Assembly: GCA_029339195.1 (NCBI GenBank)
Contig: JAPTJF010000249.1
Span: forward strand, 25,341-89,340
Direction: 5' to 3'
From: Micractinium sp. NFX-FRZ
Lineage: Eukaryota > Chlorophyta > Trebouxiophyceae > Chlorellales > Chlorellaceae
Length of the DNA: 64,000 bases
Part shown: piece by piece, positions 56,500 through 64,000 of the stretch
How the letters are laid out: every line of letters begins with the position of its first letter
Position numbering within the stretch: position 1 is the first letter of the stretch
The notes under the pieces: generated by a model
The model's input: only the letters and a program-made list of their open reading frames with translations
Database searches by the model: none
Told to the model about the DNA's origin: nothing
Program-made: the position numbers and the translations under genes

Positions 56500-59400
56500 A
56501 TGACATCCGATAGCGCAATCCCTAGCGCGGAGGTGGCTAGCAAGAGCCTCTGGGTGCGTGGGCAGGGAAACGCGCACCGCTTGCACTTGCCGCCCGCCCA
56601 GCGACAGCAGCCTGCATTGCTGGCAGCGCCTGGTGCAGCGGCGACGCCCGTCGGCCGGTGATCGTCGGCCGGTGATCAGCGTCGGCCGGTGATCAGCACT
56701 ACTTGCGGGGGGCGCGGCAGGGCGCCGCCCTGCCGCGCGGTTGCCTGCCGGCCCGCTGCCTCAGGGCAGGGCACGCAATTTCCTGACCGGCACGGGCCTC
56801 CGTGCTGCATTGCTTGCGCTGGTGCTGAGCCCGTACCCCGTGTGCTGCTGCTGTTCAGGTGGGCGACTTGCAGCCCTGGATGGATGAGTCCTTCTTGTAC
56901 AACATCTTTGTGGGCACCAACCAGCTGGTCAGCGTGAAGCTCATTCGCAACCGCGCCACCGGAGCCAGCGAGGGTGCGCCTTTGCCAGCCGCGGGGAGAG
57001 GAGGCCTGCCAGGCTGCAGCGGGCGGCGGGCACACTGGCAGGGGCGGTTCCAAGTTGCTTACCTGCGGTACCGGATGCCCGCCTGTTCACCTTCCGCCCC
57101 CCACACAGTGATTTCTGATTTAAAAAAAAACAGAATGGATTTGCTTGCTCACGTTTCCTGCAGCCGATGCCCTCCAGGGCATTGCACAGTTGGCAAAGCT
57201 CCAGCCTTTTTCTATTAACAATGCCACACCTTTTTCTACAACCTGCTTGTTTCACTCCCCTCACGTGCAGGCTACGCCTTCCTGGAGTTCCGCACGCACG
57301 AGGCAGCTGACATGCTGCTGAAGAGCTACAACGGGCAGCCGATCCCCGGCACTGACCAGGTCAGGGAGGGGAGCAAGGGTGCAGCGAGGGCCAGGGGCTC
57401 TTGGGTTGCACTCCTTTCTTGCGGCAGCCAGCCGATGCAAACAGCAGTGCTGCCAGCAAACGGCTTATGAGCGTGCGGCTGGCTGATGGTGCGCAGCGCA
57501 GCGACCTGCCAGTACCTAGAACAAGGATATGCTGGTATAGCCCACCGTCCTGCAGCCGCCTCAGCTGCATTCTTGGGCTTCGTGTCACTTGCCTGCCTGC
57601 AGGTGTTCCGTCTCAACTGGGCTGCCTATGGGGTGGGCAAGGCACAGCCGGCAGGCGAAGGTGCGTCAGGCAGCCAGGCGGTCAGCTGGTGGGACAGCCC
57701 GTCACGCCTGTAGCTGGTGGGCTGCCTGGCTGGGGCGGTGATGACACCAAGCTGTGCTGTGAATGGGGGCTACCGCCAGTGCAGACGGCCCTAGTGCCCG
57801 CCCCCTGGCATCGTGACGTCATCACCCACCCGCCTGCTCGCGCACGTTCCACCACACCCCTGTCTCCTGCGCAGATTGCGCCTCCCTCTTTGTGGGGGAC
57901 CTGGCGCCCGATGTCAGCGACATCATCCTGCAGGTACTACCAACAGATAGCAAGTGTTTTGGAGGGACAGGAGCAACACACCACAGCCGGGGCTTGCGCA
58001 CAACAAAACCTTCGGCCAGTGCCCACGGGCAGTGCCCCTCTGTGCCTACTTGCTGCTGTGTGCCGTTCTCGTGCGACCCTGGGTCTCCCCTCCTTGCCCT
58101 CTCTGACCTGCAGGAGTATTTCCGCCAGTTCTACCCCTCTGTGCGCTCCGCCAAGGTCATCACAGATGCCGGCACCGGGCGCAGCAAGGGCTACGGCTTT
58201 GTGCGCTTCAGGTGAGAAGAGGAAGAGGGGTAGTGAAGGGAGCAGGCTTGACTGGGTGCTTGCTTCAACCATCTGTGAGAGCTTTGGGTGGGCCGGACCA
58301 AGGTTGACGAGTGGGACGTGAGTAGTGCCCTGCCAAGGTAAGGTAAGGTCATCACATGCGGCGCTGCCTTGATAACAAATGTGTGCTTCACGCGGGCATC
58401 AGAGTCACATGGCAGTGTTGGTAGCTTACTGGCGCCATTTGGCTTCCTCGCGTATCTCTGCTGCTTGCGCCTACAAGGGGAATCATACACTCCTGTTCCT
58501 ACGGTGAAGTCTGAGCGCTTGAAGGGCATTCCATACCATGCAATGAACGGACAGTATCTTCTGTGTCGCTCGCGTCTCTTTCTAGTTCCCCCGCCCCTCA
58601 TGCCATCGGCCTAGTGCACTGCAGCCTGAGGCAGACCGTGACCGACATGCACAACCATGTTTTCCTCTGCCTGTCCAACACCCCTCCCTCCTGTCCCATC
58701 ACAATCTCTTACCCACGATGCAGCCTGGAGGCGGAGCGCGACAAGGCGCTGACAGAGATGAATGGCCACTTCCTGTCCAACCGCCCCATCCGCGTGAGCC
58801 TGGCCACCGCCAAGAAGAACGCCAACACAACCACCGCCAGCGCAGTGCAGGCGCCGCACCCCTCCGGTGGGTTGGTAGGGTGTCGAAGGGCAAGGGGGTG
58901 TCTTGCACGGAAGAAGAGGTAACACTTATATAGTCAACAAATGGCCAGTTGCGAGCCAGGACTTCCAGGGGAACAGAGTGTCTGCACTCATCCGCACACA
59001 TCACCTTTACCCTGCTCCCTCCCTTACCTTCTCCTCCCCCTGCAGACTTTGACCCCACCAACACCACCCTCTTCATCGGCGGGCTGAGCGGCGGGGTGAC
59101 GGAGGACCAGCTGCGCGCCGCCTTTGCCCGCTTTGGCGACATCATTTACGTCAAGATCCCAGCGGTGCGTGCAGAACCGTCTCACTTGTAATAAGTCAGT
59201 GTGTTGCTCGTTCAGGGGAGCCGCAGCCCGCCTGCCTGCCGCTCCCTCGAGCGCATGCCCCACCTGCGCACGCCTGCTGGTGCCCTCCTTCCTTACTTGT
59301 GCCTCCTGCCCCACCCATGCCTGCAGGGCAAGGGCTGCGGCTTTGTGCAGTTTGTGCTGCGCACCGCCGCTGAGCGTGCTATGGGCGCTATGAACGGCCA

Positions 59401-59989
59401 GGTACTGGGTGCCTCAGCCATGCGCATCTCGTGGGGACGCTCCTCCTCCCGTGTGGCCAACCAGGCGCAGCAGCAGGGCGGCATGGGCGGACCCCACTTC
59501 CCCGGCATGCACGGTGCCCCCTTTGGCATGCCCGGCCCGTTTGACCCCGCCGCAGCCGCCGCGATGGCGGGTGCTTACCAGCTGGGCGGCATGCCAGGTG
59601 GCGACCCGTATGCAGCAGCCGCGTTTGGCATGCAGCCGCAGCCAGACGCTGCCATGTTCCAGGCATACCAGCAGGCCAATGGGGCAGCGCTGGCTTCACT
59701 CATGCGGCCCAATGGGATGGGCCCGGGCGGCCCGGGCGGTCCCCAGGGTGGCCCCAGTGGCCCGCAGAGCGGCCCCCCCGGCGCCGGCGCCAGCGGCGGC
59801 AACAACGGCGGCAGCGGCGGCAGCGGCAGCAGCAGCGCGCCGCCTGCCAGCGCCTCCTCTGCGGGCGGGGCACCAGCCATGAATGGCAAGCCAGCGCCGG
59901 CAGGGCAGGCAGCTGAGGGGTCAGCCGGCATGGCCACGGTCAGTTCTATGGACAAAAGCGGCCCGGGTGAGCTGGATTTCTGCTTCTAG
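56500..59989 (+). CDS. RBP45/RBP47-type RNA-binding protein with three RRMs
   Basis: A nuclear or stress-granule oligo(U)/poly(A) RNA-binding protein of the plant RBP45/47/UBP1 and yeast Nam8/Ngr1 class. Exons: 56500-56553, 56859-56973, 57271-57359, 57603-57660, 57875-57933, 58114-58211, 58724-58866, 59046-59164 and 59327-59989, joined in phase. RRM1: SLWVGDLQPWMDESFLYNIF, YAFLEFRTHEAADMLL, FRLNWAAYG. RRM2: SLFVGDLAPDVSDIILQEYF, SKGYGFVRF, RPIRVSLATAK. RRM3: TTLFIGGLSGGVTEDQLRAA, GKGCGFVQFVLR, MRISWGRSSSR. RNP1 and RNP2 aromatics are kept in each. The signature LWxGDLQxWMDE is characteristic of the class. The C-terminal 180 residues are Gly/Pro/Ala/Met-rich and low complexity, ending DFCF. 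Confidence 0.92.
56650..56694. repeat. 14-bp tandem repeat in first intron of the RBP gene
   Basis: Three copies of gtcggccggtgatc lie in the intron, the first two adjacent and the third after agc. Each contains a GGCCGG palindromic core. Confidence 0.85.
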
Positions 59990-61860
59990 AACACTGAGAC
60001 TGAGATATAAGTGAGCACACAGGAGCCCGCGGGTAGAGTGCCTGCTGCCTGCTGGCCACTGCCGCCTGCTTGACCGCTGGCGCTGAGCTGCCTGCCAAGT
60101 GCGCCTGCCTGGCATGCCATGCCATGCGCTGCTCCGTGCCACCCGCGGGGGAAGGGTGGGCCAGGACGCCGCATGCTGCTGCTGTGTGAGGCCCGGCCCT
60201 GCCTGTGCCTGGTGCCGCCTCGCGAGCCTGCCTCGTGGTTTGCTGACAGCTTTCCCCTGCACCGCTCTGCTCTGCTCTGCTCCTCAGCCAGGCGCCTGCT
60301 TGCTCGCCTGCCCACGCTGCTGGTTCTCGCCCGGCACTGGTCCTCACAATCCACCTGTCACCTGTCTTACACATGCCCCCGCGCTGCTGCACTGCTTCCT
60401 TCTTGCAGGCAGGTTCAGCGGCAAGCCCAACGCAGCCTTGCTGGGCAGTCAGCTGTTTACAACTTTCATGGGCTGAAGCGTGACCGGAAATGGAGGGTGC
60501 CAGCCGTTCTGAAAGGGCGCGCACCCCCCGTCCCCGCCAGCCTACCCCTTCCCCGTTTGATACCCCATCCTGCCTTCAACGTCCCACGATACGACTCGCA
60601 CCCACCACCACACCCGGGGCGTGCTGTGTGCCCAGGCGCTTCAGCCCGTGCACAATCCTCTCTCTGCCCTACGTCTCCCCTTTCCCACCCCCGTTGCTTT
60701 GCCTCCCTGCCCGCCTGCCCCCGCCCCCACCCCGCCTTTCCCTCGCTTGTTTGCTGGCTCCTTTGGTTTGTTTTGCTTCTACCCACCCCCTCCCCAGCCT
60801 GTTGGCTCCCTGTCTTCTGACCCCCTCCCCCGCCCTGATTCCACCTTTCCCCGTCTTTCCTTTCTCCAGTTGTGCTCGACGCTCTCTGCCCGCCTCTCTT
60901 GCTGGGGCGGGCCCGCTCCCACCCACAACGCTGAACCCCCGCCCACCGTCCGGCCCTCTGCGTCGCATCCCCTTTTGAAATCGCGCCCCTGCACTGTCCC
61001 TCCGCTGGCGCCACTCCTAGCCTTCCACTCCCGCTCGCTCGCTTTGTTTCTGTGCTTGCACCAACTCGGCTATTTTCGGGGTCCCGGAGCGCCTGCTTGG
61101 CAGAGTGCAGCCCGCCGCGCCGGCGCTCTCTTCTGATGGCTCCCCACACCTGAAGCCTCCTTCGACTGCTTTGCTTAGCCTCGTCCCCTCTTCTTGTTGC
61201 TCCCGATGTCGACCCCGCCCCCTCAGAATGGCGTATTTAAGCCGCGGAGGCCAGGGTGAGCCTCCGGCGCCAGTCTGCCGGCGCCCGGCCACCCGCCCCG
61301 CCCCCCTTGACTCTGCCCTGCACGGCTGCACAGCCCACCCACGCACCCGCCACTCCTTATTCTCCTCGCGGCCCAGCCGCCCTCCCAGTTCGACCTTTGG
61401 AAGCTCTTTTAAAGCTCGCTGCCTTCTGCCAGCCCTTGTGCGCTCATCCCCCGTCCTTAGCTTGCTTCTGGGCCCAAGCCCGCTGCCTGCGTTTGTTCTC
61501 CATCCCCCCCCAGCTCCCACACAGGGCGGACGCGTCCTGTGCTTGCAATCCTCCCTGGCTTCACAATTTCATTGGACCCATGCCCACAAGCATGCATGCT
61601 CCCATGTAACAGCGACCACCATGGTTTCTCAAGAGGCTATGCTGCGTGGGCAGGTCCAAGAGGTGCACTTGCGTCCACTGCCTGGCTAGACAGGCGGGGG
61701 CGTACAGTGCGCGCATGGCGCAGAGGTCTCTGCCGTGCCTGGACGTCATCGAGCTGCGTCCCGGTGTTCGCCTTGCTCGTGACACCACCTAAAGCGCAGG
61801 GTTTGCGCCGCCAGGCTCCTCTTGCGACGCCAGCACCCTGTAGCGCACAGAGTCGCAGCC
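59990..61860. other. Long pyrimidine-rich intergenic or 3' UTR region
   Basis: About 1.9 kb without a supported gene. From about 60480 to 61560 the plus strand is strikingly C/T-rich, so that the antisense frames look like long Arg/Gly/Glu open reading frames. These have no splice signals, homology or start context. The tail should hold the NDUFA1 promoter. Confidence 0.6.
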
Positions 61861-62611
61861 ATGGTTATGCCCCCATTTGTGGAGGCGCTGGTCCCGCTGG
61901 CGCTGATCACCACTTTCGTTGCAGCGATGGGCGGCCTGCAGGTGCGTGGGTGCTGGGAAAACGTGCGAGTTCGACGCCCCGGCGGCGGTCCCACTGAAAG
62001 GGTCCGTTGAGTGCGTGAGCAACAGGCCCGGCGCCGCCGGCGTGCGTGACGGCGAGCGGGGCGCTTGGGGGCGGGTGCTGTCGTCGGCCGCCCACCCTCG
62101 ACTGCCTGCCTCCCGCCTGCCGGCACACACGTGCTCTGCCCCCTCCCTCCCTCTGCTCAGCCCTGCCTCATGTTAGATGCATGGTCAGTTGCCCTCCTTG
62201 CTTTTCCTTGCTTACCGAGCTCCCGCCACCCGAGCACCGCTCAGCACCCTGTCGCCCACGCCCCCCCTGCTCACCCGCTGCTGCTGCTGCTGCCCCACCC
62301 CGCTCATCTACTGCGTGCCCGCCCCCGCAGCCCCGCTCGGCACGCTCAACCCCCTGCCAAATGCGCTCCTCTGCTGCCTCCGTCGCCTCACCCCATTAGT
62401 CCTCCTGCAGGGCACGGCACAGCGCACGTTGCCACTTTCGTGCGCCTGGTAACGCGCTGTCTGCCTACCCCTTTTTTATTGCCGTCTGCAGGGCGCCGTG
62501 CAGCAGGTGTTTTACGGCAAGCCCAAGGCAACGGGCGTAGATGAGTGGGACCGGCTTGTGGAGGCCCGGGATGCGCGGCTGATGCAGGAGTGGAAGAACA
62601 AGCAGGGGTGA
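61861..62611 (+). CDS. NDUFA1: NADH dehydrogenase (complex I) subunit NDUFA1/MWFE
   Basis: A small single-span accessory subunit of the membrane arm of mitochondrial complex I. Two exons, 61861-61941 and 62492-62611, with stop TGA 62609-62611, give about 66 residues. The membrane helix FVEALVPLALITTFVAAMGG is followed by VQQVFYGKPKATGVDEWDRL and VEARDARLMQEWKNKQG. The pattern HxGxPKxxGxDEWDxxMExRD of the plant proteins is clearly matched (YGKPKATGVDEWDRLVEARD). Length is normal for the family. The upstream ATG in the same frame (61822) is less likely, because the family begins directly before the membrane span. A candidate TGTAA lies at 63061. Confidence 0.85.
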
Positions 62612-63852
62612 AGCATGTACACCACGGCGTGCTTCCGGGCAGCCAGGAAGCCGCCTGCACGCTACCGTGCCGGCAGTCATGGAGCCGTGCCGGCAGCCCC
62701 CAGGCCTGGCACTAGCACGAGGGTGCGCCACCACACGAGGGCCAGCGTACTCTCCCAGTTTGCATGCCGCACGCCCCAGCCCCACAAGAGTGGCCACGGC
62801 AGGTAGCAGGCCAATTTTTGTCTCCCTCCTGGCTGCCTGAGTTGCCCCACTTGCAATCACGTTGTTAACTCAAGCTCAACCGCCACCACTGCCGCCCGCA
62901 CCCGCCCCTACCACTCCTTCCTCCTCAGTTCATGCTGCCCTCTTCCCCTGCTGCTCCCTCCTCCCGCTCGTACTCCCGCCCCAGCATTTGCTTCACCTGC
63001 ACTGCAGGCACATGAGCGCCACGGCCTGAGGCTGTGTTGCTTGCTGGCACAGATACTTTCTGTAACAAACCCCTTGCACTGAGCAGAAGCTAGGAGAGGG
63101 GTAAGGCTGGTTTGTCCGTCACAGTGGAGAGAGCTTGTGGAGCCTGCGTGCACCCTAGCATGCACGGAGCTCGTACCAGAGTGCTTTTGCAAATGTGATG
63201 CACATGCTAGGCATCACCAACGCGTGTGGCAAGCATAGGGTCGGCTGTTGCATGACAAAGCATGCAGTAAGCGTGGAACGTGCGGAAATTGTATCAAAGG
63301 AGTCAGTCTGCAAGAAGTATGCACGGTTCTTGGTTGCAATGGGCAGACGCTGAGCGGTTTCAGATCAGTGCCACATGCAGGGCCCCATGCAAGGCGTGTA
63401 AGGGAGGGGCAGTGCCGCATATAGGGGAGCCCACATGCCAATTCACACACTGGGTGACTTGGCGCTCATGACGACAGGTCAGCGCCTGTTGACTTGGCGA
63501 ATTTTCGCAGGGTTCCTAACACCTCCCTCCTGCATTCGTTGCACTGCCTCCCGCCCTCTTCGCATTAATTCACAGCGGGTGAGCGCGCGGTGGCTGTGTG
63601 AGCGAGGGTCACGGCTGTGATGTGTGTCGAAGAGGGGCCCCACTGAAGTGATTGTTTTGTGGTATCGCCTGACACGCTTCTGGCACATACACCAGTAGCG
63701 TTACCGCGACTGATCACGCACCGGGTGCGGCACCGCGGCCCCCCAGAGCAGGGCTTGCTGGCCCCACCAAAAGCCACTGAGCAGGGGGGGGGCTGTTTTG
63801 TCCTGTTTGTCTGCTGTTTGTGCAGTCCGTTCCTCCTCTCCCCGCGCGCACC
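62612..63852. other. NDUFA1 3' UTR and promoter/leader of the next gene
   Basis: No supported coding sequence. A likely 3' splice site (ttgtgcag, ending about 63822) suggests a 5' UTR intron in the gene starting at 63853. A G-run lies at about 63784-63793. Confidence 0.5.
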
Positions 63853-64000
63853 ATGGCTTCCTCGATCGCCTCCAGCTTCTCCGGCAAGGCTCTGGTGGCC
63901 GGCCAGAGCCGCGCTCGCCAGGCCCGCCGCACCGTGGCCGCCGCCCCGCGCGCCGCCCTGGAGGCCCAGCGCTGCGCCACGCCCTTTGATGGCTACAAGT
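63853..64000 (+). CDS. Plastid-targeted protein, first exon (3' truncated by window)
   Basis: ATG at 63853 in the context caccATGGC begins MASSIASSFSGKALVAGQSR, then ARQARRTVAAAPRAALEAQR and CATPFDGYK, open to the window end. The Ser/Ala/Arg composition with no acids for 35 residues is a textbook algal chloroplast transit peptide. The sequence after it (ATPFDGYK) resembles the start of the mature thiazole synthase THI4 of green algae as I remember it, but too little is visible to assign. Third codon positions are almost all G or C, as in highly expressed algal plastid proteins. Confidence 0.65.
   Translation, partial: MASSIASSFSGKALVAGQSRARQARRTVAAAPRAALEAQRCATPFDGYK

Noticed and set aside
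57603..57760. Possible exon-edge echo in the RBP45/47-type gene (tgggctgcct repeated)
   Set aside because: Only about ten bases are shared, in GC-rich sequence; not distinguishable from chance.
60466..61520. Long antisense Arg/Gly/Glu-rich open frames
   Set aside because: They arise from the C/T-rich plus strand, which suppresses stops in antisense. No splice or start context and no homology.
63660..63715. Possible TPP riboswitch 3' half
   Set aside because: The invariant CTGAGA element was not found upstream, and the spacing after CCTGA is wrong for the consensus. Kept only as a check in the findings.
1..64000. Mobile elements, CRISPR arrays, rRNA genes
   Set aside because: I saw no transposase, reverse transcriptase, terminal inverted repeats, regularly spaced repeats or rRNA sequence. 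CAG/CTG runs are codon repeats in exons.

Overview
The window is nuclear DNA of a green alga (Chlorophyta, most like the Chlorella/Trebouxiophyceae lineages). The evidence is GC-rich, intron-dense genes with GT-AG introns of roughly 100-400 nt, Ala/Gln/Ser homopolymer tracts inside otherwise conserved eukaryotic proteins, TGTAA-type polyadenylation motifs, plastid-targeted plant-type enzymes (SCY2, DHDPS) and the plant-type AAA protein CDC48B. I see no prokaryotic operons, rRNA, tRNA, CRISPR array or intact transposon. All identifications are by eye from remembered family motifs; no search was run.

Layout: (1) <53-3961 (+) 3' part of a RELCH-like LisH/HEAT protein. (2) 4116-15412 (-) three tandem minus genes: SCY2 plastid translocon channel, an unidentified multi-pass membrane protein, and plastid dihydrodipicolinate synthase (DAPA). 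(3) 15933-18393 (+) a Gln-rich protein, divergent from DAPA. (4) 19287-25122 (-) two weakly supported unknown genes and an alpha/beta hydrolase. (5) 26109-37324 the ribosome-biogenesis pair NLE1 (-) and RIO2 (+), head to head across 387 nt. (6) 37483-42550 (-) CDC48B, tail to tail with RIO2. (7) 43704-46898 (-) a secreted Pro-rich protein with an internally duplicated beta-rich domain. (8) 47318-50865 (-) DCP1, divergent from (9) 51432-55788 (+) ALG5. (10) 56500-59989 (+) an RBP45/47-type three-RRM protein, 61861-62611 (+) complex I subunit NDUFA1/MWFE, and from 63853 (+) the first exon of a plastid-targeted protein cut by the window edge.

Most of the genes are housekeeping: ribosome assembly (NLE1, RIO2), mRNA decay and binding (DCP1, RBP45/47), protein export into plastid membranes (SCY2), lysine synthesis (DAPA), N-glycan precursor synthesis (ALG5) and respiration (NDUFA1).

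The most unusual signal lies in the introns. In at least seven genes (RELCH, DAPA, NLE1, RIO2, CDC48B, DCP1, ALG5) the introns hold degenerate copies, here called exon-edge echoes, of the neighbouring exon boundary, often with the splice site. Copies of a 5' exon edge lie upstream of the true exon and copies of a 3' edge lie downstream. ALG5 has one edge present four times. RIO2 has an in-frame 51-nt copy with intact splice dinucleotides that could act as a cassette exon. This points to serial local duplication of exon-intron junctions as a source of intron length, and perhaps of alternative exons, in this lineage.
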